DNA of 64,000 nt, from the NCBI GenBank assembly GCA_022264855.1, contig JABYQU010000001.1, positions 186,001 through 250,000 of the forward strand. The letters are read 5' to 3'. The notes beneath the pieces are model-generated. The model was not told where the DNA came from, ran no database searches, and saw only the letters and a list, made by a program, of their open reading frames with translations. Below, piece by piece: positions 1 through 12,177 of the stretch (positions are counted from its first letter, which is position 1; each line of letters begins with the position of its first letter). The stretch is from Lenzites betulinus (lineage: Eukaryota > Basidiomycota > Agaricomycetes > Polyporales > Polyporaceae). Both the position numbers and the translations under genes were made by a program.

Positions 1-2338
1 TGGCTACATCATGGGCGACACCACGGAGAACTTCGACGCATGCTGAGGATTTGTCCACTATATGCTCCATCGAGGCGTTGCTCCCCATGGCGGCGAACAT
101 ATTCTGTGTGCGTGGGATATCAGTCAGTTCATCAGTGAATATCATGTATGTACGAGGCCTGACCTTTAGAAAGCCATTATTATGCTCAAGATAGAGATCG
201 GTGGGAATCGAGCGGCCCTTCTTCCCCCAGCGATTGACCAACCATGTCCGTTCAACGACTTCCCGCAGCAGGGGTGGCAGTTCATACTGGAACTGAGCCT
301 TCATCTCGAGTATTTCGTTACCGTAGTTGTGACATCCCGCACCCCGCATCATAAATACCCAAAAGTCATAGATCAACCACATCCTCCCGACGTCGGCACC
401 ACGCACAGCCTCGCTGAACTCACGGAACATCAGTGCATCGCAGTTGAACAGAATGGCATGTCCTAGCACTTCATCGCCTTCGAGGAGCGCTTTGTGTGCA
501 GCGGCTGTCGAGGTGAATTCCCGGACCAGCTTGTCCACCAGTGAGTCGAACTCCTCCCACGACGGCCTCCAGTCACGAAGCTGGCTGTATGACTTGTACC
601 CGAGTATAATGCTGCCAGTGGATACAGATAAATATCCACACACACCGTCAAATTATTTTTAAAACATAGTACTCACCGAGCACAGTCAACAACACGCGCT
701 GTGAGTGAATGATCAACCAATTCCTTTGCTCTATTATATTCAGGCTTCTTTGTGTCGAGCTTGCTTCGGCGCAGGATTTTGCGGTGGTGTTCAAGTGAGC
801 TGGGGTCCTCGAGATCACCGGGATGTCCAAGATGTGTGCGGAAGATCATATACATGGCATTTAGTTGGAAGTGGAAGGGCATCGAAACTTCTTGGACCCA
901 GCCCATGCGAGCGAAGGCAGTGAGCTCATACGAGACCTCATCCTTCATGAGGCGGAGGTTCCGGATCGACAGCCAGTCACCGACGAGTAGACGTAACTCA
1001 AAGTCAATGACCCCCTCCACCATCTTCAACGCATCCTTGAATAGCTTTGTAACGACTTTGATAGTCCCCTGGACGGACGCTTCTTCCTGCGCGAGTGCGG
1101 GAAGCGGGAAGAACTCCGTCTTCTCACTCGAAAGTACCCGGATACGGGGCGCCCTCTTCTTTGTTTCCTTTCGCAGTGCTTTCGTAAAGCGGTTATGTTT
1201 CGACAGCCCTGGAGCAGAGGAGAGGAGAATGGATCGGACATGGTGCTTGAAAGCGAGGACCAGCTGGCCCTGCTGCTCCGTGGTGGGTCTCAGGTCATCC
1301 AGAGACAGAAGAGACCGTCGCCCAGCAAGTCTATTCCTCTCGACAATAGAGAGGGCAGCCCCATACGAAGTGCGCGAGAACTTCGACGGCAGCGAGAAGA
1401 CCGCGGAGGTTGTCGCATTCAGCTGTTCAGTCATATTGTCTAGACGCTGTGAAGCCTTGCGCAGGGTGAAATTGATGTTATCATAGACGATGCCCCAAAG
1501 TCGTTGGCTTTGTAGAACGAACGAGCGGGCTCCTTCCTGAGCACTCTTCGTTAAAGTCTTCAGAGACCTCTGGACAGTTCTACACGCTCCTCATTAATTT
1601 GTTTCACATTTGTATTCACACACGTCTCGGGCACACGCACTGATAGCTAACCGACAAGCCCATTCGATTAAATGTATCGACTACACGGCGACTGGCGCCA
1701 CTACTTGACAGGAATATTCCAATCACAAGCTGGAGGGCATCTGTTGCCCGGTTCCTCCCATGCAGCAACATGCTGATAGCCACGACACAGACAGTCCTCG
1801 AAACCTGAATGTGACTTACCCGGGAAGCCATGTCATCCTTGTTGAGCTTCTCCTTCTTCCTCTTACGCTCGTACGCGTTCGGCGCCAGTAGTAGAGTCGT
1901 GAGCAGGAGCCATAGACATGGAAGGATCCGTTGATATGTTTGCGACAGGTGGGTGAGAGCCAGGTCTGTGGTGAGTGAAGCAACCTTGACATCGGCCGAG
2001 GAGAGCTGCAGGCTCGGCTCGTTGCATGCGCGCGTCGATTCCCGTACCATGATATCCGCTGCCTTCCGGGTGATAGCTAACTCGAGCTGGCGGTGTGTCT
2101 CTCCCTTTGTATTAGATAGCCAGGTGTCCAGCAGCTTCTCGGGCGGGAAGGTTTTGTCAGCACCAGAGTAGGCAAGAGTACGGTTAGCGTGTGCTGAGAT
2201 GATCGGGTGGTCGCTCGAGTAGAACGCGAACAGGAAGTCATTAAACGAGCCCCAGTTATAGTTCTTGATGGCAGCAAGTACGCCTTGGATCTTGTCGATG
2301 CGCCGCGCTTGGCTGCTCGGCGGCGGAGCGGTGGACAT
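1..2338 (-). CDS. DUF6589 domain protein, 3' end beyond the left edge
   Basis: Four exons join in frame on the minus strand: 2338-1641, 1579-677, 611-164 and 103 to the window edge, with short GT-AG introns. The start is ATG at 2338 (MSTAPPPSSQ). At least 717 residues are visible and no stop interrupts them. The second half carries the blocks I associate with the DUF6589 family of Agaricomycetes: YDNINFTL, GDWLSIRNLR, a conserved HFQLNAMYMI helix, NYGNEILEMKAQ, NNGFLKNMFAAMGSN and the late SSACVEVLR. The biochemical function of this family is unknown. It is strongly amplified in mushroom genomes, and its repeat-rich neighbourhood here fits a mobile or formerly mobile origin, but I see no terminal repeats for it. 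The gene looks intact rather than decayed. The family assignment rests on remembered motifs, not a search. Confidence 0.75.
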
Positions 2339-3394
2339 GAGGGTCTCGGACAGAGTGCGCGGACTCGGTCGCGGGCGCTCCCCGCAACAGCCACATTAGA
2401 AAAGATTGTGATCGTCCTTATCTTTTTATTCAGGCCCCAATGACCATCAGATCTAATCAACTCTAACAATACGTCCACCCCCCAGACCCCTTCACTTATC
2501 CGGACTTTGGGACAAGACCGTCCACGCTGACACGTGTACGGTTTTGGTATGAGACTAATGGGTTGAGAACGTTGCGGCTCGGCCTAGTGAACGCGCTGGG
2601 ACGTTGTTAGAGGCCCTGAGCCCGACTGCACGGCGCACGCAGCGTCCCGATCCGGACGCGTCGCACCCGCGTGCCGATGCCTTTTTCCCGTCTCTTCATC
2701 GTTCGCCCTGTGTGATCCTCGCCCGAGGTAAGCACGGTTACTGTGGTCAGCGTGCACAAGCACCGTGGCATCGGCATTCGGACTGTTGTTTTCTGAATGT
2801 GTGCACCGCAATTGTCATGCTAGCTGCGAGAGTCAAGAATCTTATGGAATGAAGTTCGTTTTTTGCCGACCCCGGCACATTCTTCCCATCTGCCGTACGG
2901 CATGCACAGATGAAGTTCGTAAGGTTCGTCATCATCCTGGTCATCCGCGTGTACATAGCTGGAATTCGTGTACTTTGCATGGGAAAAGTGGACACGGTCC
3001 GCATACGTCGTGCAAGCATCCTCATGATGCATATGTGCAACTGACAAATGCATGGACGTCCTTTCAGATGCTCATTTATGATTCGACTGGAGAAGTAACT
3101 TACCACGCAGAAAAACGATGAGCCGCACGGGCACTGGGTCGGTGAAACACGGCCGGCGTCTCTGGAGGCGTTTCTAGGATCAAACTGTCGCGGTCCCCAG
3201 GAGGCCTGGAGGTTGCCCATGATGTTAGACCGCGATTGTAATCGGATCAGGTCTGTAATCAAAGCCGGTTACATCGACTTATCCTGTGTAGCAAAGGGCT
3301 AGAGTCTAGACGTCAAGAAACACTGGGATGGCTGCGGCGGCATTGCGTCCGAGTCGGGGAAGTAGCACGCCCCGTCGAGGTTCGTGGTAAAGTT
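2339..3394. other. Intergenic stretch without a recognisable gene
   Basis: This lies upstream of the DUF6589 gene and before the first dispersed repeat copy. Short open frames occur on both strands, but none shows family motifs or convincing splice chaining. I see no terminal repeats here. Confidence 0.4.
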
Positions 3395-4375
3395 CTAGTA
3401 GAGTTCATATAATGCATGAGCGCGCGTTTACTTCCTCTTCTTCTCTACCACCTTCACCAGGTTCAAACGCTGCAGAACTCCACCCGCACAAGCCACGGCC
3501 TTACGTGCACTGGCCGCCCTCTGGGACCAGCAGCGTTTGACGAGCACCACACTCGATGCAGCCGGCGCAGACAACGGATCGACGCTCGACGTCCTGCTTC
3601 GTGCAGGGCGTCCACTCGAAGATCCACCCAGCACGGTGGGGAGAGCAGCGTCCCGGAGAAGTCTGTGCCCGCATGGGCTATCCAGTCCGTCGCCGCAAGC
3701 ACTCTTTCGCTCGACTCCGCTCATGGGCAGGGGGGTGGCTCCCTCTGCGGGCGAAACGGGCATTACCCGTACCATTGCACCCACTACCGGGACAGCCTCC
3801 AGCCTTGCTGCTCGTAGTGGGCTCAACAGGGGTACCTCTCCGCGGGGAGGGTGGGGTAGCTGGGCAGCTAGTGGCAGAGGGCAGGCGGGGCCACCCAGGT
3901 AACGAGAGCTCATCAATTACTACGGGGAGTGTGCGGCTGCACTAAAGGGCCTCACATGCCACACGGCGGCCATCCGCGGGTGGCCTGTCGGTATGTAGGC
4001 CTCAGTGTGGCGGTCGTATGCCCCCGAAGTTGGGTGTGCTCCCGTGCTACAGGGCGGCTCAGGTCCGTCCTCTGGTGACTACTAGGTCTGTTCCAGCAGT
4101 CGTGTGTGCCAGCACGACTGTACCCGTTAACGCGATCTAGTCGAGTATGAGGAGCGTTTGCAGCGTGCGTGGCAGATGTCATCACAACCGTAGCTGAACT
4201 CTCCGCGCGGCGCCCTTCGCGGGTTTGCCCTGTGCGTGGAATGGGGTGCACGGTGGCATCGGGCGTTGCTACCGTAATTTTTGGAAGCTTTGTCCCGCCT
4301 CGGGACATGTAAGGAGATTATGTTGCCCTTTGAGGATGGGGTGCTGACGTGTATACGCATGCGTTATACTATATA
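3395..4375 (+). repeat. Dispersed repeat family R, copy 1
   Basis: About 0.95 kb of non-coding DNA matches copy 2 (10.0-11.0 kb) along its length. Shared blocks are, in order: an AT-rich start, CAGCAGCGTT with ACGAGCACCA, CGACGCTCGAC, GGTGGGGAG, TCTTTCGCTC, GTTAACGCGATCTAGT followed by GAGTATGAGGAG, CTTTCG/CCTTCGCGGGTTTGCC, and AATTTTTGG. Boundaries are approximate, and no target duplication or coding frame was found. A solo LTR or a non-autonomous element are both possible. Confidence 0.6.
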
Positions 4376-4633
4376 TTGTCGCAAATTCTGAGTGCTACTT
4401 ATGAGCGCTTATCATATACACGATGATTATAATGCATGATAATTGTGGCATTCTGAGTTATTATATCGAGCGCCTGTATTGTAACTCAGTAGCCGATTCA
4501 TCAGCAGCGAAGACCCTCGCTTATGAGTACTTATACGATCCTTAAAGCTATGCAAAAAGTACCTGGAACTTCTGTGAGCGGTTCCGCCTGAATTATCAAA
4601 CTTCTGGCATGTCTGTGAAACGAAGGAGGTTAC

Positions 4634-5505
4634 CTTGCACGTACGGCACAGTCACAATGTCTTTCTTGAACTAACACAAACTCAATAAATTTCATGCAGT
4701 AGTTACGAAGATTATGTATGAACAGGAGCTACACGACTCTGCGCTGCACGCGCCCAGCCCTTCTGAAGATCAGCGACACATTCAAACGTGAATGTATCCT
4801 CCCCCTTGATGAGACGATGAACAAGGCTGATGAGTGTATCACACTGTCGTCGACTGAGCGATGCATCGAGCGTGAACTCTGCAAACTCGAAGTCGGCACG
4901 TGTGAGGAATGGATGCCAAGGTGATTGTGGGGGAGGGGGGTCCATCTCGGCGACGTGCGAATGATTGAAGTCCTCAAATGGGAAGATCTTCGGGGGGAGG
5001 CCACTACGGGGATGAGATTCGATCATGATGCTGTCAGGCTCGGGGGGCACAGAGGGGCGGGAACCGGGAGCAGGCCTCATCGACGATATTGATTGGTCGG
5101 TGAAGACGTCAGGCAGCAGGGGATTGGCGGGCACAGACGTAGATGATGAGGATGCATGGGAGGCAGACGATTGAGGGGCGGGCACATGCGACTCATACAC
5201 GAGCGATGGCGGAGAGGCCGGCCAATCAGAGGTAGATGGCGATACGGGGGCAGGCGCTGGTGATGGCGAGGTGTGGTCAACAGAACTGCATGTTGTTCTG
5301 CGACATAGTGAACAGATATATTACATTACTGACCTGTATCCTGCACGCGCTGTGGCTGCGAATTGCGCGATATTGTACTCATTGCCTCGGTGAGAAGCTG
5401 TTGGCATTTCTTGCGGTGATTGGGCAGCCCACGGGGGAGGTATGTATTGCCGCAGAAAGGGCAAGGGACCCGGGCAGTTGAGGCATCACCCCTCTTGGGA
5501 GGCAT
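4634..5505 (-). pseudogene. 5' fragment of a Plavaka-type DNA transposon gene
   Basis: Exon 1 (5505-5330) starts at ATG and encodes a C2H2-like finger, CPFC with a later H-x3-C, typical of the N terminus of these transposon proteins. Exon 2 runs from 5285 to about 4721 and holds a Ser/Pro-rich linker and the block PWHPFLTRADFEFAEF, then a short piece at 4670-4634 (KKDIVTVPYV). This order matches what I recall of Plavaka transposase N termini in Agaricomycetes. Downstream (below 4630) the frame decays, and the large catalytic part is absent before dispersed repeat copy 1, so the gene is truncated. Zinc finger and linker are intact in frame. Assignment is by remembered motifs; a search with the 5285-4721 translation would settle it. 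Confidence 0.65.
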
Positions 5506-5613
5506 CTAGATAGTAGTTGATGAACACTGCACATTGCGATTATAATGATAGACTCACTGGAACCAATAATATCTCCGAGACGGCGTCGCTGTTTGTCCTA
5601 GTCTGAGTCCTGG

Positions 5614-5621
5614 ACCTGAGT
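5614..5621. repeat. Left target-site duplication of the hAT element
   Basis: The 8-bp sequence ACCTGAGT lies directly before the left terminal repeat and is repeated exactly at 9699-9706. An 8-bp duplication is the rule for hAT insertion. Confidence 0.92.
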
Positions 5622-8600
5622 TAGGGCACCGTGAGGAATATGGGTTTTATTAACTAACACTTGTTCACAAGTGTTATTAACCAGTTGTTAACTGTGAGGA
5701 AGTCGGGGGGTCGCCAGAGGGCTGTTAACAATTGTGAACTATACAAAAGTCTCGAAATACGATAATAGGCGCTGATTGCCCGTTCTGGAAGCCATACCAG
5801 ACGTTCGTTGTGTTGAGAAAGGCAATTATCGGCAAATAGTGATTATTTTATTACTGGGGCCAGGATGGACCCGGATTCGGCCGACGCCAGCGAGCCTACC
5901 AACACACCAGCACTTGCCCCGCGAACCAGCCCGCAACACCCCACCGTTAATATTCGCTGCATACCCTCACTCACTCGCTATGAATTCCACGGCACCGACC
6001 CTCTCAACCTCGCAACGTCTTCGAGAGCTGCGCGATATACTCGAGAACCTCCCCGAGTCTCTTCCCGAGCCTGAAAAGTCTCGTTTCCGTGGCTTTGAAG
6101 GGTTTGTGCCCGACCCTGAGGTTGTTGAATGGGTTGGGACCGTTGATGGTGCCGTGAACCGAGCACTTGAGGTTGCATTTGGTGCCGGGGCGCGTTCACA
6201 GGGTGTTCTTGTCATTGGCGAGAGAGGGAGAGCAGTCTGTGGTCTAGTCGACGCCCTGCAAGTCTACTATACTGCCTGCAAGAACCCGGAGACCGACGCA
6301 ATACTCCTCAAGTGGATTGAGGATATACGCATGGGCGCTGAGCAGGCTTACAAGCACGAAAATAAGGCTGTAAGTCGTCGGATACAGGAGAGACTGCCTG
6401 CAATGTACTGACATCGAATCTCCAAGTTCCCGCCGCTGTCCAATCTCACTGGGTCACCCGACGACTCTACCGCCTGCCCAGGTGGGGGAAAGAAGTCGGC
6501 AGGATCAATGCGTTCGAAGAAGCGCAAAGCTGCGTCTCCTCTCGAAGAGGAAATCGCTGACGAGGTATGATAACTCAGTAATCTTCGAATAAAGTAATAA
6601 GATTGCTTACCGTATTCTGTGTGAAAGGACCAGCCAAGCAGAGTGGCAGGCATCCGCTTTTCAGACCTGATCGACATCCCATGGCCCGCACAGGACGCAG
6701 TCGCTGCAGGTCGTCCTGTCAATGACTCGATCAGAGCGTTTGCGATCAAGTGCAAGCACAGCGAGTCTGGGAAGTCGTATTGGCGCTGCACCGGTCCCGG
6801 CTGTACCTACATTCGGGCTGGACCGCCGCAGTTACCTCGTGTCCTGAAGCATGCGATGGTTTGTCGGGCTCTGGGAGTGGATGGAAGGCGGGAGGCGAAC
6901 GGCGAAGCAGCAAAGGTGTCCCTCAGTGCATCACTGGAGGTGGTGGCTAAACCCGCCGGTGTTGACACGCCAGCGAGCCTCTCGATAGCGGCAGTCGAGA
7001 GTGGAGGCTCCGCAACCTTGCTTTCCACTATCAGCAGTGTCGGGAGTACACCGAGTGAGCCCATGAAGACCGTCGAAGAGATCGCTGTCACTGTGGGCCG
7101 AAAGGAGCTGAAAACGAAGATCAACTATCAAATCGTGAAGTTAATCTGTGTCCGAGGTCTTGTTCCTACCGTCCTTGACACACAAGAGTGGAAGAAGTTC
7201 TGCGCGGTCATCAACCCCAGATACAAACCAACATCCTCCTCCACCTTTGTCGACCGATACATCCCTGCCGAAGCCGCACAGATCCGAGTCCTCCAGCTCA
7301 ACACATTGCGACAACTCGTCCACCTTACCTTGACATTCGACGGCGCCACTACACTCAAGCCGCAGTCAGTCTACACCATCCATATCACCACACAAGACCG
7401 CCGGGTGTACTTCATGGATGGCGCGGAGATGTCAAAGGATAGCCATACCGCAGAGAAGGTGATGGAGATTATTCTCGAGGTTAGTGCTGCGCGAATCGGT
7501 GAGACGAGCGTAGTGACAGCATAACTGATTGGCGCTTTTCCCAATGTGGCAGGTCATGGAAGCCGTGGGCGTTGAAAGGTTCTCAGGCGTCTGCTCCGAT
7601 AGTGCAGGGAACACTCGCAAAGCTCGTGCGCTACTGGCTAAGGAGATACCAACACTGCTTGACCTGCCGGACTGCTGCCATCATCTACAGAACACGTCTA
7701 AGGACATCACAAAGCTTACTGACTTCAAAGGGGTGCGTCTTCTCATGTCGTTGTTGTACCGTTGCCTGATCAGACTTGGACTCACAACCTGTGATTGTGC
7801 CCTTATAGTTCATATCAAATTTGCGTAAGATCGTGCAATACTTCCGCCGGTCAACAAAAGCTTCGACCGAGCTGACCTCGATTCGCATCGAAGATGGTGT
7901 CACCCGTGGTTTGCAAAGTGTGGGCAAGACGCGGTTTGCAACCGTCTACTGGAGTGCGAAGTCCCTGCGGGCGTGCCTTCCCTCCATTCGACAACTGATC
8001 AGCTCGGGAAAGTTGACGCTTACGCGCAAGGTGAGCCACTCGACTCTTACTCCACAGTGGGACCAGTGCTTATATAATAATATTTAGACCGCCAAGTTCG
8101 ATCTTGCACTCTTGCAGGAAGGGAACATGACCTCGATGAAGTTCGAGCAGGCACTCACACAGTACACGTCTATCCTAGCGCCGATCGCACGTGCTATCAA
8201 GAGCCTCGAGGCTACAGACGCTACCGCTGCAGATGTTTTTGTCTTCTGGCTTGGGATCGCATCGACCCTTCGCGACCTATTTGCGCGCCCCGAAGAAGAG
8301 ACTGGTATCTCATCCGAACTCGCACAGAAGATCACAGGAATTGTCAACAAGCGGTACAAGGAAATAATTGACCAAGCACCGACTGACGTATACTTCACAA
8401 CATTCTTCCTGCATCCTAGTGAGTTTTCGTTGTTGACAATTAATATTCTTGTCGCCGTTACTCCATACTAACTAGATACACTTTGACAGAGTATGCACGC
8501 GCTGACGTTCTCGCAAAGCCCACTTCCCTTTCAAATGCTATCTTTGTCCCACCGGCACGGTCTCATGAGGGCCAGTCTGCTGACAATGCAGAAGAAGACG

Positions 8601-9698
8601 ACTCGTTGAAAGCGCCAATACCGCGTGCCTACCGGCGGGTCAAGGAATTCCTCAAGACAATGCTGCAAGCTGAGATCAAACTCAAAGCACAGCCTCTCGT
8701 TCAGCAGCTCGATGAGGCGACTCTCGCAAATGAACTACGCCATCAACTCTTGGCCTATGCTTGTGGTGAATACCCTTTCACTGCGCCTCTTGTAGAATCT
8801 GCCAAGGAGGGTCGTCCAGTCCTTCGATGGTGGATGAGCCTTCAAGATCACCAGCACGCACGTGTGCTATCGGTGCGTCATTTATTTATTCCAGGCTACT
8901 TAATTGGGTCAACTTAATGTATCACAGATGCTCGCTGTCAAACTGTATTCGATTGCTATCAATAGCATGGCAGAAGAACGTACGGTGTCCAACTTCACGT
9001 GGTTTAACTCCAAGCTTCGGAACAGGCAAGAGGTCAAGACTCTCGTCGACATGATTCAAGTTCGGCAGTGGAGCCTACACCAGGTAAGTGGCAATGCCGC
9101 ACTCGAGCTAGTTCTGTCTCATTTATAGCCGTCACGCTTTAGGATTATCCCGAGAGGCCGCCTCGTACACATCCAACAGTGCGCTGGGCCGACATCGACA
9201 AGGCCATATTCTCAGCACGTGAGGCGGACTGCGAGACCGAAACTGGCGACGAGGACTTCTTTGAAGAATGGCCCTCGGACGACGCGGATTCACCGCAAGA
9301 TCGTGCACGCACTCAGCTGTCGGAGGCCGCGCTTGTGGCTGACGACTTCGAGGTTGATGCACTCGCTGACCTGTTTTCGTCCACGCTCCGTGGGATGCTG
9401 AACGACCCGTCCGAGGAGCTCACCCAATCGGATGACGAGGGCAGCGGGGAGGGTCCTGACCCAGCCGTAGTGGAGGCGTCCGGTGTTCCGAAGGAGCGCA
9501 AGGCGAACTGGAACTGGTAATCGCATATGTCCTTTGCTTACAGTTATTAACATGTCATCAATTGTTATAAATCATTTCTAACATGTTAATAACACTGGCG
9601 TTAATAACTGTTAAGAACCGCGGTGAGAAATGCCTCTCGGAGGGGCCTGAGTTATTAACTGTGTGTTAATGGCCCGGTGAATTCTTCACGGTACCCTA
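5622..9698 (+). mobile_element. Complete hAT-superfamily DNA transposon (4077 bp)
   Basis: The ends are imperfect inverted repeats: left TAGGGCACCGTGAGGAAT, right (reverse complement) TAGGGTACCGTGAAGAAT, 16 of 18 bases equal and starting TAGGG as expected for hAT. Both ends are flanked by the same octamer ACCTGAGT. Subterminal regions are AT-rich and carry many GTTATTAAC/GTTAATAAC motifs (5648-5730 and 9540-9670), plausible transposase-binding sites. The body holds one complete transposase gene. Identical target duplications plus an uninterrupted coding frame suggest a young and possibly autonomous copy. It landed 116 bp upstream of the start codon of the Plavaka gene fragment. Confidence 0.92.
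5980..9520 (+). CDS. hAT transposase with BED zinc finger
   Basis: Nine exons join in frame: 5980-6369, 6427-6564, 6628-7479, 7553-7732, 7809-8030, 8088-8418, 8490-8872, 8928-9083 and 9143-9520, giving about 1009 residues with no internal stop. A basic patch (RSKKRK) lies near residue 160. A BED-like finger follows (KCKHS...CTGPGC...LKHAMVC, about residues 208-250), for binding the element ends. The middle contains the RNase H-fold block VCSDSAGNTRKAR and, later, HPKYARADVL. The C-terminal dimerisation region holds NSMAEERTVSNFTW and the LRNRQEV motif seen in fungal hAT proteins. The tail is acidic. It should cut and paste the surrounding element. The catalytic acidic triad was not mapped residue by residue. 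Confidence 0.88.
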
Positions 9699-9706
9699 AC
9701 CTGAGT
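9699..9706. repeat. Right target-site duplication of the hAT element
   Basis: ACCTGAGT follows directly after the right terminal repeat and equals the octamer at 5614-5621. Confidence 0.92.
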
Positions 9707-10039
9707 GGGGCTACTGACAGCGATGAATGAGGATTTGGTTGATGGATAGGCGCGTGAACAACTTACTACGGGATAATCGAAACACGGTCGTCAATTCTGC
9801 TTGTACACAACAATACAGGAGCAACAGGCAGCGGAAAGGAGAGCTGGAGAGGGAGTCGACCGGGATCGTTTCCAACACGAACCTCGGCGTCTGAGGCGCT
9901 GAGGCGCTGATAATGGGGCATAGAGCCTGATAATGGAAGCGCCATGATTATGTCGGAGTTACAACTGTTGTATGTGCTTATAATTGGCGCCCGTCTATAG
10001 TAAGCCAGGTTCACAATTTCCGACATTATATTCACGAGG

Positions 10040-11045
10040 TTTTGTAGTATAAAAATGTGCACGAGCGCGTCTTCCTCCTGTTCTGCCACCACCAGCGCTG
10101 CGGGCCTGGATCCAACCGTACAAGCTACGACCTCTGGCGTGGCCGACATCTGGAGCCAGCAGCGTTCAACGAGCACCAGCTCAGTGCAGTCCGGCCCAGC
10201 ACACGATTCAACGCTCGACGCCTTGCTTCGAGCACGGTGTCCGCCCAAAGATCCACACAGCAACGGTGGGGAGGGCAGCGTGTCGTAAAAATCTGTGGCC
10301 TCACAGTGCACCGTCCAGTGCGTCGCCACATCACTCTTTCGCTCAACTCCGCGACGCGTCCTCAGCGCGTCCCGGGCAGAGGGGTGGCTCCTTCTGTGGG
10401 CGAGACGGGCACCACTAAAACTGCTCCTGCAGTAACGGCCTGCAGCCCGTGCTTAAAAGCCGGGGAGGAGCAGGGTGGTCGAGCGGCCAGATGCATCGGA
10501 GGACCTGTGTCGCTTGCGATGCGGTGGCCGGGGTTGGCTCCAGGTGCGTGGGGCTTCTAGGGATACTTTCGCACCCCTTGTATCGCCGTCATTCGGTGGG
10601 CGTAAAGCCCCTTGGGGTGCGGGGTGGTCTATCGGTTCTGCACACGCTTGGGGCGGGCCCTGTGCTGCGGCGTCGACGAGGGGCGCAGCATGCCTGATGG
10701 TGTAGGCTGTCTGTTCGGCAGACGGGATATGCCAATTCCGCCTGTGCTCGTTAACGCGATCTAGTTGAGTATGAGGAGGGTTCGCGGCGGACGTGCGGAT
10801 GGTACATAGAGATGACCGAGCTCTCCGCGTGGCGCCTTTCGTGGGTTTGCCCTGTGCGCGGGAGGCAAGGGATGTCTGGATTGCCGGGTGTCGCAGCCGG
10901 AATTTTTGGGAACGTTGTCCCGCCCTGGGATGTTCATGGGGATGCGAAAGCTGTAGGGTCGTACGGGACTTGTTGGTGTATATCCATGCAGTGTATTGTA
11001 GAGTCTTGGGTTCTCTCTGTGCTTTCTCTCTGCGAAAACAATAAT
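10040..11045 (+). repeat. Dispersed repeat family R, copy 2
   Basis: This copy shares all blocks of copy 1, including GTTAACGCGATCTAGT at about 10750, CTCTCCGCGTGGCGCCTTTC near 10820, and AATTTTTGGGAACGTTGTCC near 10902. A TATAAAA-like motif lies just inside the left end. No long coding frame is conserved between copies, so I treat it as non-coding. Confidence 0.65.
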
Positions 11046-11129
11046 ATTGGGCTTGGAGCCGATAGAGTAATGCGACTTACCTCTGTCGATCCAGCTCAAC
11101 CCTGGGAATTGGTGCTGCGGTAACGCCTC

Positions 11130-11905
11130 GTGCCGCGGAAGGTGTCTATATCTTACCTCATACAGCGCTTCTGTTTAGTACCAACCACCACGATGTCTTC
11201 TAGCCGTCCCGCACAGGTTGTCGCCCCAGTGGTGCACGACCATATTCTGGCAGCAGGGGCCTTGTGCGGCACATCGCTGAGCGCACGGTGCACTGCTTTG
11301 GGCATTACACCACCCGAAGATCTACATGAAGTGGGGAGGGCAGCGTCTCACCAGGATGTGTCCGCGGTCGTCGTGAGGTGCGTACTCGCTCGCTTTTGCA
11401 CTCTATCGCTCGGCGCCCGGTAATGTGCCCAGAGGGGGGTCACAACTGGGGTAGAGGGGTCGCTCCTTCTATGCGGCAGGAGGGAGGCCGCCCTCGCAGG
11501 GGTGTCCACCAAATCTGAGACTATCGCGGCTTGAACGTACCATCACATACTGTCCAGCATTGTGGCCCGTTTCCGAGTCTGCACGTTCGGGCCCGGGCGT
11601 TGTAGAATATACAGGGGCCACGTAGCTTCACGGTGCGGTACCGGATACTGGGAACAGGGTTTCAGACTCGGGTGGATGGCTGTGGAGTTGCAAACACACT
11701 GAAGCCAGCCGTCTTTCTGTCTCGCCGAGTAGGAGGAGTGGTTGCGAAACGCACGCGATGTCCCGAGATCCAGGTTACGTGCCTCGATTCTCCGCGTGGC
11801 ACCCTTCGTGGGTTCGCCCTTGGCGCGGGGAGTCGTGTGCAGTGTACCGAGGTCAAGGTTGGCCAAATTTTTGGAACTGTGCCTCTAATTCATAGAGCTC
11901 TGTGA
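11130..11905 (+). repeat. Dispersed repeat family R, copy 3
   Basis: This is a more divergent or shortened copy. It keeps GGTGGGGAG-like and CAGCGTC blocks (11337-11350) and the 3' core CTCCGCGTGGCACCCTTCGT (from 11790), then AAATTTTTGGAACTGTGCC. Boundaries are approximate. Confidence 0.5.
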
Positions 11906-12177
11906 TGGTAGCGCGCTTGGTTAGTAGAATACATACGCTATGTATCGCCCAAAACAGTTCAGAGTACAGAAACTCACTAGTATCACTCGGCACAAATCAG
12001 AAAACATGCATGCTTCAACGCTCAGAATCAAGCTTTGAGGACACATTCCGCGCTGACGGAGTAATCGGCGTTGGCTTGAGCGCCACCATTCTGCGAACCC
12101 AGAAAGGCAAGTGAATAGAATGGAGAGCCGGAGCCGCAGATCACAGGCCCGTGCGCTCGGAAGCACGACACAAACCT

